A DNA stretch of 37,888 nucleotides. Origin: JBGPOS01 sp041488155. Its GTDB lineage: Bacteria > Chloroflexota > Dehalococcoidia > Tepidiformales > Tepidiformaceae. Both the position numbers and the translations under genes were made by a program. Each line of letters begins with the position of its first letter. Positions within the stretch are counted from its first letter, which is position 1. The notes under the pieces are model-generated. The model searched no databases. It saw nothing but the letters and a program-made list of their open reading frames with translations, and was not told the DNA's origin. The DNA is taken from the NCBI GenBank assembly GCA_041488155.1, contig JBGPOS010000035.1:1-37888 (forward strand), in the 5' to 3' direction. Shown in pieces: positions 7,702-16,504 of the stretch.

Positions 7702-9006
7702 ATGGCGATCGATTGGAAGCCCGTTTTCGATGAAGCCCTGGAGATCTTCGTGCGGTACCTCCAGATCGACACCTCGAATCCTCCGGGCAACGAGAAGCCG
7801 GCCGCGCGATTCCTCGGGGAGATCATTTCGCGCGAAGGGGTCGACTGCGAGTACATCGAAATCGCGCCGAACCGCGAGGCGCTCATCGCGCGGCTCCCCG
7901 GCGATGGCAGTAAGCGTCCGCTGATGCTGTGCAACCACACCGACGTGGTGCCGGTCGAGGCCCAGTACTGGGAAGTGCCAGCGTTCGAAGGCGTGGTCAA
8001 GGACGGACGGGTGTACGGGCGGGGGGCGGTCGACATGAAGGGCTGCGGTGTGATGCAGCTCCTGACGTTCCTGCTGCTGAAGCGACAGGGCGCGCGCTTG
8101 AAGCGCGACCTGGTCTTTTGCGCCGTCCCGGACGAGGAGGCTGGGAGCGAATTCGGGATGGAGTGGCTCTGCAAACACCGCCCGGACGTGGTGGACGTTG
8201 AGTTCGAACTCAGCGAAGGGGGCGGGGGCACGGACCGCTTCGGGGGTCGCGAGACGAAGCTCTTCGGGGTAGCGACGAACGAGAAGGACATTTGCTGGCT
8301 GCAGCTCACCGCCGTCGGGACGCCAGGCCACGGCAGCCGCCCGCACGCCGACAATTCGCTCGTCCACCTGATGCGAGCGCTGATGCGGCTCCAGGACTGG
8401 GACCGTGGTATTACCTACACGCCCGACACGACGGCCTACCTGGAGCGGCTCGCCGAAGCCGGGCTGATGCCCGATCTCAGTGACCGCGAGGCGGTGGAGG
8501 CGCAGATACGGCGATCCCCCGAACTCCAGGCGGCGTTCATGAACACCCTGAACGCGACGATGATGCAGAGCGGGATCAAGGCGAACGTCATCCCCGCGAA
8601 GAGCTGGGCCGTGATCGACTGCCGGCTGCTCCCCGGGCAGTCGAAGGAGGACTGGATCCGGCGCGTGCGCGAACGGGTGGACGACCCGCGGATAGCCATC
8701 GAGCTCTACCAGCCGCACGAGGGCGAGCCGGTGGCGGTGGAATGGGACACCGAGCTCTTTCGGACGATCCAGTCTGTTGTGAGCGGGGCGATGGAGGACG
8801 CGATCGTGGTGCCCAGCATGACCATCGGCGGCACCGACAACCGCTTCCTCCGGGCGAAGGGGATCCCCGCTTACGGGTTCATTCCCTGCCTCCTGAGCCC
8901 GGCGGAGCGCGCCGGATTCCACGGCAACAACGAGTTCCTGACGATCGACAACCTGAACATGGGCTGCGAGTTGATGTACGAAATCGTCCGGCGGATGTGC
9001 TGCTAG
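7702..9006 (+). CDS. M20 family metallopeptidase (ArgE/DapE type)
   Basis: 434 residues. The di-zinc M20 motifs are present: LCNHTDVVP (first His and catalytic Asp), GRGAVDMKG (bridging Asp), PDEEAGSEFG (catalytic Glu pair), and the late histidine in GFHGNNEFL. The central dimerisation domain includes TPGHGSRPH. The family removes acyl groups or cleaves dipeptides; subfamily and substrate cannot be fixed. I start it at the ATG at 7702, because GAGGAG lies about 10 nt upstream and a TATGGT box fits a short leader. The open frame extends further upstream without family similarity. Unlike its neighbours this gene has a conventional leader. Confidence 0.92.
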   Translation: MAIDWKPVFDEALEIFVRYLQIDTSNPPGNEKPAARFLGEIISREGVDCEYIEIAPNREALIARLPGDGSKRPLMLCNHTDVVPVEAQYWEVPAFEGVVKDGRVYGRGAVDMKGCGVMQLLTFLLLKRQGARLKRDLVFCAVPDEEAGSEFGMEWLCKHRPDVVDVEFELSEGGGGTDRFGGRETKLFGVATNEKDICWLQLTAVGTPGHGSRPHADNSLVHLMRALMRLQDWDRGITYTPDTTAYLERLAEAGLMPDLSDREAVEAQIRRSPELQAAFMNTLNATMMQSGIKANVIPAKSWAVIDCRLLPGQSKEDWIRRVRERVDDPRIAIELYQPHEGEPVAVEWDTELFRTIQSVVSGAMEDAIVVPSMTIGGTDNRFLRAKGIPAYGFIPCLLSPAERAGFHGNNEFLTIDNLNMGCELMYEIVRRMCC

Positions 9007-9033
9007 GGAAAGCCGGGAGTGACCCCGCCGGCG

Positions 9034-9045
9034 TATCCTGAGCAC
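9034..9045 (+). promoter_or_regulatory. Leaderless-type -10 box, Uma2 copy 1
   Basis: GGCGTATCCTGAGCAC runs straight into the ATG at 9046: TATCCT (9034-9039) plus six bases. The same block recurs before copies 2 and 3. Confidence 0.65.
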
Positions 9046-9609
9046 ATGACGGTCAAAGAGAAGCTCGTCACGGCGGAACAATTCCTCCTCCTTCCGGGAC
9101 CAGTTGAGGGCGGCAAGATGGAGCTGATCGACGGAAGGGTGGTGACAATGGCGCCAGTCGGCGGAGAACACGGTGTCCGAGCCCTCGAGCTGGGCCATCA
9201 CCTGCGGGAGTTCGTCCGGGCCCACTCGCTCGGAAGGGTCATGGTGGAAACCGGGTTCGTCCTCCAGCGCAACCCCGATAGCGTCCGCGCGCCAGACGTA
9301 TCGTTCGTTGCGCACGATCAGCTTCCCGGCGGTGCTGTCCCGCGCGGGTTCCTTCCGTTCGCGCCGGTCCTTGCCGTCGAAGTCGTCTCCCCGGATGACC
9401 GCGAACGGGAAATCAGGGAGAAGATCGACGCCTACCTCGCCGCCGGCACCCAGCGCGTCTGGGTGGTCCGCTCCACCAACCAGACCGTCACCGTCCACCG
9501 CCCGGGCGGCGATGCTCGCACCTATGGCATCGGCGCGACGCTTTCGAGCGACGACGCAGGCTTCGCCGTCGAGGGCTTCGCCCTCAAGCTCACCGACCTC
9601 TTCGCCTGA
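9046..9609 (+). CDS. Uma2 family endonuclease-like protein, tandem copy 1
   Basis: 187 residues of the Uma2/DUF820 (COG4636) family, which has a PD-(D/E)xK nuclease fold. The acidic and basic core residues are visible as PDVSFV, LAVEVVSP and the Lys in REKIDAYLAAG, followed by RVWVV. The function of these abundant proteins is unsettled. The first ~35 residues are almost identical to copies 2 and 3, the middle has diverged, and a 68-bp stretch near the 3' end (9514-9581) is identical to copy 3. The start is the ATG behind the leaderless box; an upstream in-frame GTG at 9019 would place the promoter inside the gene. Confidence 0.9.
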   Translation: MTVKEKLVTAEQFLLLPGPVEGGKMELIDGRVVTMAPVGGEHGVRALELGHHLREFVRAHSLGRVMVETGFVLQRNPDSVRAPDVSFVAHDQLPGGAVPRGFLPFAPVLAVEVVSPDDREREIREKIDAYLAAGTQRVWVVRSTNQTVTVHRPGGDARTYGIGATLSSDDAGFAVEGFALKLTDLFA

Positions 9610-9636
9610 GCGCCGGCCAAACGGCGTCCGCTGGCG

Positions 9637-9648
9637 TATCCTCTGCAC
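9637..9648 (+). promoter_or_regulatory. Leaderless-type -10 box, Uma2 copy 2
   Basis: CTGGCGTATCCTCTGCAC: TATCCT at 9637-9642, six bases, then ATG at 9649. It lies within the 39-bp gap after copy 1. Confidence 0.65.
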
Positions 9649-10212
9649 ATGGCGGTCAAAGAGAAGCTCGTCACAGCGGAACAATTCCTCCTCCTTCCGG
9701 AACCAGTTGAGGGCGGCAAGACGGAGCTGATCGACGGAAGGGTCGTGACGATGGCGCCAGTAGGTGGCGAGCATGGTAAGCGCGCGAGCCGCATCGACCG
9801 AGCGCTCGGAACCTTCGTGGACGAACACGGCCTCGGTGAGGTCCTCGTCGAGACGGGCTTCATCCTGGCGCGGCGTCCCGATAGCGTCCGAGGGCCCGAG
9901 GTTTCGTTCACCGCCGGTGAGCGATTGCCTGCGGGTCTTCCCGAAGAAGGGTTCCTCACCGGGCCACCGACGCTCGCTGTCGAGGTAGTCTCCCCGAACG
10001 ACAGCGAGCGAGAGATCGAACGGAAGGTCGAGGCCTACCTGGCGGCTGGCAGCGATCGCGTCTGGGTGGTGCGGCCGCGGGCAAGGACGGTCACCGTCCA
10101 CCGCCCGGGCGGGGAGTCACGCACCCTCGGCATCGAAGCCACGCTGAGCAGCGAGGACGCGGGGTTCGCCGTTGAGGGCTTTGCGCTGAAGCTCGCCGAC
10201 CTCTTCGCCTGA
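9649..10212 (+). CDS. Uma2 family endonuclease-like protein, tandem copy 2
   Basis: 187 residues, the same length as its two neighbours. The core motifs are RGPEVSFT, LAVEVVSP and ERKVEAYLAAG. The first motif has Glu where copies 1 and 3 have Asp (PD to PE), so its presumed metal site may be altered. It shares the central segment with copy 3 (for example 35 identical bases at 9925-9959) but has its own 3' end. Exactly 39 bp separates it from each neighbour, so the repeating unit is promoter plus gene (603 bp). Confidence 0.9.
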   Translation: MAVKEKLVTAEQFLLLPEPVEGGKTELIDGRVVTMAPVGGEHGKRASRIDRALGTFVDEHGLGEVLVETGFILARRPDSVRGPEVSFTAGERLPAGLPEEGFLTGPPTLAVEVVSPNDSEREIERKVEAYLAAGSDRVWVVRPRARTVTVHRPGGESRTLGIEATLSSEDAGFAVEGFALKLADLFA

Positions 10213-10239
10213 GCGAGGGCCAAACAGCTTCCGCTGGCG

Positions 10240-10251
10240 TATCCTGAGCAC
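10240..10251 (+). promoter_or_regulatory. Leaderless-type -10 box, Uma2 copy 3
   Basis: CTGGCGTATCCTGAGCAC: TATCCT at 10240-10245, six bases, then ATG at 10252; the same last 16 bases as before copy 1. Confidence 0.65.
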
Positions 10252-10815
10252 ATGACGGTCAAAGAGAAGCTCGTCACGGCGGAACAATTCCTCCTCCTTC
10301 CGGAACCAGCTGAGGGCGGCAAGACGGAGCTGATCGACGGAAGGGTCGTGAGAATGGCGCCAGTCGGCGGCGGGCATGGTAAGCGGGCGTTGATAGTCGG
10401 GCGAGCGCTGCTCAACTTCGTTGAATCTCGCGCACTTGGCGAGGTCCTCGTCGAGACCGGCTTCATCCTGGGGCGGCATCCCGATAACGTCCGCGGGCCT
10501 GACGTTTCGTTCACCGCTCGTGAGCGGTTGCCTGCGGGTCTTCCCGAAGAAGGGTTCCTCACAGGGCCACCGACGCTCGCGGTCGAGGTTGTCTCCCCGA
10601 ACGATCCCGAGCGGGAGATAGAACGAAAGGTTATCGCCTACCTCGCGGCTGGCAGCGAACGCGTCTGGGTTGTGCGGCCGAAGACCAGGACCGTCACGGT
10701 CCACCGGCCGGGTGGCGACGCTCGCACCTATGGCATCGGCGCGACGCTTTCGAGCGACGACGCAGGCTTCGCCGTCGAGGGCTTCGCGCTGAAGCTCGCC
10801 GACCTGTTCGCCTGA
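10252..10815 (+). CDS. Uma2 family endonuclease-like protein, tandem copy 3 (mosaic)
   Basis: 187 residues with intact core motifs PDVSFT, LAVEVVSP and ERKVIAYLAAG. It looks like a patchwork: the middle follows copy 2 (LPAGLPEEGFLTGPPTLAVE), while the end follows copy 1 (68 identical bases at 10720-10787, both coding DARTYGIGATLSSDDAGFAV). Gene conversion or unequal crossing-over within the array explains this best. It ends 8 bp from the convergent ABC exporter gene. Confidence 0.9.
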   Translation: MTVKEKLVTAEQFLLLPEPAEGGKTELIDGRVVRMAPVGGGHGKRALIVGRALLNFVESRALGEVLVETGFILGRHPDNVRGPDVSFTARERLPAGLPEEGFLTGPPTLAVEVVSPNDPEREIERKVIAYLAAGSERVWVVRPKTRTVTVHRPGGDARTYGIGATLSSDDAGFAVEGFALKLADLFA

Positions 10816-10823
10816 GACACAGG

Positions 10824-12620
10824 CTAGGAAGCGGCCTCTACAGCGAGGTCACGGCCTGCGGTCCACTGGGCGTAGAGGGCGGCGTAGTAACGGCCACGCT
10901 TCATCAGCTGAGCGTGGCTGCCGTCTTCGACGATGTGGCCTGCGTCGACTACAAGGATCCGTCCGGAGTGCTCGGCCGTACTCAGGCGGTGGGCGATCAC
11001 GACGCTGGTGCGGCCGCGCAGGAGGAGGGCGAGGGCAGCCTCGACGCGAGCCTCCGTGGCCGGATCGAGACTCGAAGTGGCCTCGTCGAGAATGAGCACC
11101 GGTGGGTCTGCAAGGAACGCGCGGGCGATGGAGACGAGTTGTTTTTCGCCGGCCGAGAGCCGCGAGCCGCGAAAGCTCACCGATGTCTCGTAGCCATCAG
11201 GGAGCGCGGAGAAGAGGTCGTGGATGCCAAGCGCCTGGCAGGCCAGGACGACTTCGTCCTGGCTGGCGGCAGGCCGCCCGAAGAGGATGTTCTCCCTGAT
11301 CGTCCCGGTGAAGAGGAATCCTTCCTGGGGGACCATCGTGAGGTTGCGGCGCAGGTCGTCGAAGCGGATGTCGCGCAGGTCATGGCCGTCGAGCAGCACC
11401 CGGCCGGAGGTGGGGTCGTAGAAACGAGTCATGAGCTTCGCCAACGTCGACTTGCCTGCCCCAGTCGGGCCGACCAGGACAACGTGTTCGCCCGGCTCGA
11501 TGACGATGTTGATATCGCGGAGGACGGGGCGAGCCGGGTCGTAGCCGAAGGTCACCGCTTCGAGTGCGATCCGCCCTGAAACCGCCCCTTCGATGGGCTT
11601 CGCGCCGGGCGCCTCGACGATGTCCGGCTGGACTGCAAGGAGGCCGAAGATCTTGTTAAGGGCCGCCGCGGCGCTCTGCATCATGTCGAAGACCTGCGAG
11701 AGGTTCTGGATCGGCTGGAAGATGAAGTCGAGATAGAAGACGAAGACGGCGACTGTCCCGACGGAGACGTCGCCGCCAGCCACCTGGCGTCCGCCGAAGT
11801 AGAGGATGACTCCGATTCCGAGGCCGCCGAGCCACTCGACGAAGGTGAAGTAGATAGCAGAGATCCGGACGCTGCGGACGTTTGCTTCGAAGTTGCGTTC
11901 GTTGACGGCCCCGAAGCGCTCCATGTTGTGCTGTTCGCGAGCGAACGCCTGGACCACCCGCAGCCCGGAGAAGGTCTCCTGCATGTGAATCAGCACGTCC
12001 GCGATCCGTTCGCGCACGGCTCCATAGGCGCGGGCGGAATGGATGCGAAAGATCGAGGTGGCGATGAGCAGCGGCGGGATGATCACCGCTGTCACGAGCG
12101 AGAGTTGCCAGCTCAGGCTGAACAGGATGATCGTGGCCCCAAGGAGCGTGAGCGACGACTGCACAACCATCAGGAAGCCGTTGTTGAGGACGTCGGTGAG
12201 AGTGGTCACGTCGGCGGTCATGCGTGACACGAGGCGTCCTGCGTTCTCACGGCCGAAGAAGGCTAGCGACATGCGCTGGAAGTGCGAGAACAGGCGAAGA
12301 CGGAGTGCGCGGAGGAAGTCCTGACCGACGCGGTTGACGATGTAGGTGCTGACCGCCTGGAACACATAGATCAGGACCGTGAGGGCGAAGAAGGCGACCC
12401 CGGCGCGGACGATGTTGCCCCGATCGTGGTCCGCGACGCCGTGGTCGAGTGCGAACTGGATGGCAAGCGGCTTGGCGAGGCTCGCGCCGGTGAAGATGAC
12501 GATCGAGATTACGGCCAGGCCCAGCGCGCGCCGGTAAGGGCGGAGCATGCGCACCGCGCCGCGCAACCCGTGCCCGGACGGATCTCCGATGTCGTCGACG
12601 GCCGCCGGTTCGCTGCTCAC
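10824..12620 (-). CDS. ABC exporter half-transporter, catalytically canonical ATPase
   Basis: 598 residues: a six-helix exporter transmembrane domain (about 35-310) and an ATPase domain (about 350-585). Walker A is GPTGAGKST, the Q-loop MVPQEGFLF, Walker B LILDEATSSLD with the catalytic Glu, and the H-loop AHRLST. The signature, however, is LSAGE rather than LSGGQ. It starts with GTG at 12620, overlapping the stop of the upstream half-transporter by 4 bp (GTGA), with GGAGG 7 nt upstream. The two subunits therefore form a heterodimer: this one supplies the working Walker A/B, its partner the canonical signature. The substrate is unknown; relatives export drugs, lipids or peptides. Confidence 0.93.
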   Translation of the reverse strand: MSSEPAAVDDIGDPSGHGLRGAVRMLRPYRRALGLAVISIVIFTGASLAKPLAIQFALDHGVADHDRGNIVRAGVAFFALTVLIYVFQAVSTYIVNRVGQDFLRALRLRLFSHFQRMSLAFFGRENAGRLVSRMTADVTTLTDVLNNGFLMVVQSSLTLLGATIILFSLSWQLSLVTAVIIPPLLIATSIFRIHSARAYGAVRERIADVLIHMQETFSGLRVVQAFAREQHNMERFGAVNERNFEANVRSVRISAIYFTFVEWLGGLGIGVILYFGGRQVAGGDVSVGTVAVFVFYLDFIFQPIQNLSQVFDMMQSAAAALNKIFGLLAVQPDIVEAPGAKPIEGAVSGRIALEAVTFGYDPARPVLRDINIVIEPGEHVVLVGPTGAGKSTLAKLMTRFYDPTSGRVLLDGHDLRDIRFDDLRRNLTMVPQEGFLFTGTIRENILFGRPAASQDEVVLACQALGIHDLFSALPDGYETSVSFRGSRLSAGEKQLVSIARAFLADPPVLILDEATSSLDPATEARVEAALALLLRGRTSVVIAHRLSTAEHSGRILVVDAGHIVEDGSHAQLMKRGRYYAALYAQWTAGRDLAVEAAS

Positions 12621-14362
12621 CCGGCGGCCTCCAATTGGCCGAGGACTTCGCCGTAGCGCCGGCTGCGGCGCATCAGCTCGGCGTGAGTGCCGGTCTCGAA
12701 CACACGGCCTTCGTCGACGAGAACCACCTGGTCCGCGAGGGAGATAGTGGAGAGGCGGTGGGAGATGATGATCGTGGTGCGGCCCGCCATCACTTCGCGG
12801 AGGGCTGTGCGGATCTCCTCTTCCATGCGGGCGTCCACGCTGGAAGTAGCGTCGTCGAGGATGAGGATGCGGGGCTCCATGAGGACCGCGCGGGCGATCG
12901 CGATGCGCTGGCGCTGGCCGCCGGAGAGCGAAAAGCCCTGCTCGCCGACGATCGTGTCGTAGCCTTCGGGGAGTTCGTCGATGAACTCTGAGGCGTGGGC
13001 GAGGCGAGCTGCCCGCTCGATCGCTTCGTCCGAAGCGTCGGTGCGGCCGTAGGCGATGTTGTTACGGATGGTGTCAGAGAAGAGAAAGGTGTCCTCGAAG
13101 ACGATTCCGATCTGGCGGCGAAGGTCCCGCAGGCGGACGTCCCGAATGTCCGCCCCATCAATGAGGACGCGGCCCCGTTCCGTGTCGTAGAAGCGGGGGA
13201 GGAGACGAGCGACCGTAGACTTGCCGCTCCCAGTAGCACCGACCAGGGCAACGGAGTGGCCTGGCGGTACCCGCAGCGAGAAGTCGCGGAGCACTGGCCG
13301 GCCGGCCTGGTAGGCGAACGTCACGTTCTCGAACACGATCTCGCCGCGACCCGGCGGCAAGGAGCGGGCGTGGGGCCGTTCCCGGACGCTGGGCTCCTCT
13401 TTGAGGACGTTCCAGACGCGGGCGGAGGAGATGAGCGCTCGCTGGCCGCTGGCGATCATCTCGCCGAGGCTCTGGACGGGCCAGACGAGCATCGTGAGGT
13501 AGGAGAACGAGCGCACGAGCTCGCCGGTGGTCATGTCGCCGTTGAGGGCAAGCCAACCCCCGTACGAGAGGACGGCGAGCTGGCCAATCCCGGGCAGCCA
13601 CTGGAAGAGGGGGTTGTAGAAGGTGCGCAGCCGCGCGACCTCCATGCTGCTGGCGTGGATCGAGTCGGCGACGCGCTCGAGCTTCGCGATCTCGTGCTGC
13701 TCGCGGCCAAAGGCGCGGACCAGGCGCGCTCCGGCGATGTTCTCCTCGACGACGCTCGCCAGGCTGGCCAACTCCTGCTGGATGCGGGTGGTGCCGGGTT
13801 CGAGGCGGTTGAAGAACCGCACGCTGAGGACCGCGACGAGCGGGTAGACCGACATCGAAAGCAGCGCCAGGACGACATCGGTTCGCAGGAGCATGACAAA
13901 GGCGCCGAGCGCCATGAGCGTGAAAGCGGAGTTGATCGGGATGTTGATGAGGAAGGTCTGGACCTCGTGCACGTCGGCGCTGCCTCGCGACATGAGCTGG
14001 CCCGTCGCCGTGCGGTCGTGGTAGTCGAAGGAGAGGCGGTTCACGCGGTTGTAGAGGTCGGAACGGAGGTCAGCTTCGATCCGGTAACTGGTACGCGTCG
14101 CCCAGTAACGGCGAAGCCCGGCGGTAATTCCCTGGCAGGCGGCGAGGACGACGATCAGGACGGCGAGGCCGAGGAGGAGGTCCCGGTCACGGGGGAGGAT
14201 GGCCTTGTCGATCGCCAGGCCGATGAGCACCGGGATGACGACGCGCAGCCCGCCCCAGGTGAGCCCCGCAGAAAAGGCGACGCCGAGGTAGCGCCACTGT
14301 GCGCGGAGGTGGCGCAGCATCAGGTTCCTGCCGGCCCGCAGGTCGAGTTGTTCCGCGGTCAT
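12617..14362 (-). CDS. ABC exporter half-transporter, degenerate ATPase site
   Basis: 581 residues from the ATG at 14362, with the same exporter architecture as its partner. Walker A is GATGSGKST and the signature is canonical (LSGGQRQRIAIARA), but the catalytic Glu after Walker B is Asp (LILDDATSSVD) and the Q-loop Gln is Glu (GIVFEDTFLF). In heterodimeric exporters one composite site is normally degenerate in just this way. The gene is first in a two-gene operon behind a promoter in the 105-bp gap after the PBP gene. The longer frame from 14398 lacks a better start. Confidence 0.93.
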   Translation of the reverse strand: MTAEQLDLRAGRNLMLRHLRAQWRYLGVAFSAGLTWGGLRVVIPVLIGLAIDKAILPRDRDLLLGLAVLIVVLAACQGITAGLRRYWATRTSYRIEADLRSDLYNRVNRLSFDYHDRTATGQLMSRGSADVHEVQTFLINIPINSAFTLMALGAFVMLLRTDVVLALLSMSVYPLVAVLSVRFFNRLEPGTTRIQQELASLASVVEENIAGARLVRAFGREQHEIAKLERVADSIHASSMEVARLRTFYNPLFQWLPGIGQLAVLSYGGWLALNGDMTTGELVRSFSYLTMLVWPVQSLGEMIASGQRALISSARVWNVLKEEPSVRERPHARSLPPGRGEIVFENVTFAYQAGRPVLRDFSLRVPPGHSVALVGATGSGKSTVARLLPRFYDTERGRVLIDGADIRDVRLRDLRRQIGIVFEDTFLFSDTIRNNIAYGRTDASDEAIERAARLAHASEFIDELPEGYDTIVGEQGFSLSGGQRQRIAIARAVLMEPRILILDDATSSVDARMEEEIRTALREVMAGRTTIIISHRLSTISLADQVVLVDEGRVFETGTHAELMRRSRRYGEVLGQLEAAG

Positions 14363-14425
14363 GGGCCCCCATCTGGCTGAAGAACGGCCGGCCGGCACTC
14401 CCTGCGAGGCTCCGGCCCAACTTTC

Positions 14426-14455
14426 ACTCTATCGCGCGGCTCGCGGACGGGCCAA
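14426..14455 (-). promoter_or_regulatory. Candidate promoter of the ABC exporter operon
   Basis: On the minus strand TTGGCC (14455-14450), an 18-bp spacer and TAGAGT (14431-14426). The transcript would have a leader of about 55 nt before the ATG at 14362. Confidence 0.45.
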
Positions 14456-14467
14456 ATCGGACCGGCC

Positions 14468-16504
14468 CTACTTGAGCGCCGCCACGACGATGTCGCGGGC
14501 GATTGGCCCTGCTTCCAACGATCCGGATCGGCCTTCATCGAGCACGACGGCAGCGAGCGCGCGGGGAGCCGCCGCAGGTGAGTAGGCGACGAAAAGGACG
14601 TGGGACTGCGTACCGACATCCTCGGCGGTGCCCGACTTGCCCGCGAAGTCGGTATAACCGGAGTTGCTGAACCAGAAAGCCGCCGTGCCCGTCGGGCTTG
14701 TGACCAGCCGCAAGCCGAAGCGGAGGAGGGCGAACTGCTCCGGCGTCAGGCGGATGGCGCCGCGGGGCGTGGCCAGCTCGCCGGCTACGAGGACGGGTGC
14801 GCGCAGTTGCCCGGCGGTGAAGCTGCTGTACGCGTTCGCCAGCTGCAGCGGCGTGATGAGCAGGTCGCCCTGGCCGATGCCCAGGTTGACCTCGTCGCCG
14901 GGGAACCAGACTTCCTTCTTCGTGCTCTTCTTCCATTCGGCATCAGGGACGAGACCTGCTTCGTCGCTGAGGCCGACGACGCCGGTCGGCGAGCCGAACC
15001 CGAACGAGCGGGCCATCTTCGAAAGCTGGCCTTCGGTCTTGTTGTAGAGGTTGAGGGCGATCTCGTAAAAGACCGAGTTGCAGGAACGCATGAGGCCTTC
15101 GGCGATGGTCAGCGGGCCCTGGGTGCCCTCCCAGTTCCTGCGGGGCGGGTCGAGGCCGGCCCAGGTAGCGCCGCAGAAGATCTGGTCGGTTGTCTTGTAG
15201 AGGCCCGACGCGAGGCCGGCGGCGCCGGTAATCAGTTTGAAGGTCGATCCTGCCGAGTAGAGGCCGGTGGTGGCGCGGTTGGTGAGCGGCTTGCCAGGGT
15301 TGGCGGTGATAGCCGTGAGCGATGCCCTGTCGTTCCGTTCGAAGGCGTCGGGGTCGAACGATGGCGAGCTGTTGAGGGCGAGGATGGCGTTGGTGCGGGG
15401 GTCAATGACCACGGCGGCCCCGGCTCGCGCGCCGAGCCGGGCATACGTTGCCGACAGGACGGCAGCGTCGAGTGTGGTGGTGAGATCCTTGCCGGCGATG
15501 TAGGTGCGGGAGAAAAGCGTCTTCAGCGTGAGGCCGTTCACATCGACGAGCCGCAGCTCGGCGCCCGCCTGGCCGGCGAGCTGCGTTTCGAACGAGGCCT
15601 CAAGACCAATTGCTCCAACCCGGTCGCCGATCCGGAAGCCCTGCCCCTGCCGCTTTTCGAGTTCCTCGGCGGTCAGCTCGCGGGTGTAACCCACGACGTG
15701 GGCGGCGGCAGGGCCGAGCGGGTGGACGCGCTGCGTCTCGAAGTAGAGGAGGATTCCGGGCACCGTGCGCATTACGGTGAGGGCGCTTTCCGCTCTCTCG
15801 TCGGGGACGGGGCCAACGGTGACGCGCTGGTTGAGAACAGTGGTGCTCGCGAACGCGGCGTCGACCTGTTCTTTGGTCAGGCCGAGAGAGGCAACCGCAG
15901 CGGTGAGAGCGTCACGGTCGATGACGAGACTGCGGTTGAGGCCGAGGAGGCGGACGTCGCGCGTGACCGCCAGGATCGTGCCGTTGCGATCGAAGATCGT
16001 GCCTCGGTGCGGGCGGTCGATGGTGCCTCTGAAGCGGCTCCCGCCGGCCATGTCGGGGTGGATGGCCGTTGCGTCCCAGGCGACGAGCCATTTGCCGGGG
16101 ACGTGGGTAAGGGCCAGCGTGGTGGTGTATTCGAAGTCCCCGAAATAGGCTGTAGCAAGATGCACCGACAGGGTTGCGCTGCCCTCCGTGACCGCCGTGA
16201 CGGTCGCCGTCAGGCGCGAGAGCGTGGTTTCGGCGGCGAAGCCGTCGTATGTCTCGGCGAAGATTTGCTGCGCGTTCGCGCCCTGCGAGCCGATATCGAG
16301 GAGGGCGTAGAGAGCGGCAGTGTCGCCGGCCGACCAGGCGGCGGCGAAGGCCTCGGCTGTGGCTCGCGGCGAACCGGGGGCGGCGGTAGCGGTCGGGGCT
16401 GGCGCGCGCTGTGAGTCGCCGTTCGTGGCACGGATGCCCGCCACAGCTCCGCCGGTGATGACGCCGACCAGCATCGCAGCGATGAAAAAGGAGCGAATGG
16501 TCAA
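14468..16504 (-). CDS. Class B penicillin-binding protein (transpeptidase) with NTF2-like N-terminal domain
   Basis: 678 residues from a TTG at 16504. A membrane anchor (about 5-22) and an A/P/T-rich linker lead into a MecA-N/NTF2-like domain starting RATAEAFAAAWSAGD, then the PBP dimer domain (FRGTIDRPHRGTIFDRNG) and the transpeptidase domain. Catalytic motifs are SAGSTFKL (nucleophile Ser), SCN in MRSCNSVFYE, and KSGT in FAGKSGTAED. It cross-links peptidoglycan outside the membrane. The TTG is supported by GGGAGAG 6 nt upstream and a TACAAT -10 box about 35 nt upstream; an ATG ten codons downstream would cut the anchor. The start overlaps that of the divergent lipoprotein gene. The presence of a PBP argues for a peptidoglycan-bearing host. 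Confidence 0.9.
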   Translation of the reverse strand: MTIRSFFIAAMLVGVITGGAVAGIRATNGDSQRAPAPTATAAPGSPRATAEAFAAAWSAGDTAALYALLDIGSQGANAQQIFAETYDGFAAETTLSRLTATVTAVTEGSATLSVHLATAYFGDFEYTTTLALTHVPGKWLVAWDATAIHPDMAGGSRFRGTIDRPHRGTIFDRNGTILAVTRDVRLLGLNRSLVIDRDALTAAVASLGLTKEQVDAAFASTTVLNQRVTVGPVPDERAESALTVMRTVPGILLYFETQRVHPLGPAAAHVVGYTRELTAEELEKRQGQGFRIGDRVGAIGLEASFETQLAGQAGAELRLVDVNGLTLKTLFSRTYIAGKDLTTTLDAAVLSATYARLGARAGAAVVIDPRTNAILALNSSPSFDPDAFERNDRASLTAITANPGKPLTNRATTGLYSAGSTFKLITGAAGLASGLYKTTDQIFCGATWAGLDPPRRNWEGTQGPLTIAEGLMRSCNSVFYEIALNLYNKTEGQLSKMARSFGFGSPTGVVGLSDEAGLVPDAEWKKSTKKEVWFPGDEVNLGIGQGDLLITPLQLANAYSSFTAGQLRAPVLVAGELATPRGAIRLTPEQFALLRFGLRLVTSPTGTAAFWFSNSGYTDFAGKSGTAEDVGTQSHVLFVAYSPAAAPRALAAVVLDEGRSGSLEAGPIARDIVVAALK

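Noticed and set aside
7366..10101. 911-codon open frame on the minus strand across the M20 and first two Uma2 genes
   Set aside because: It is antisense to three clear protein families and its composition is that of a high-GC shadow frame. The Uma2 repeat makes it look internally repetitive.
9046..10815. Uma2 triplet as an insertion sequence or CRISPR-like array
   Set aside because: No terminal inverted repeats, target duplications or transposase; the units are ordinary tandem gene copies.
12995..14380. 461-codon plus-strand frame opposite the ABC exporter
   Set aside because: Antisense shadow; no domain or start signal.
14600..16414. 604-codon plus-strand frame opposite the PBP
   Set aside because: Antisense shadow of a gene with all catalytic motifs.
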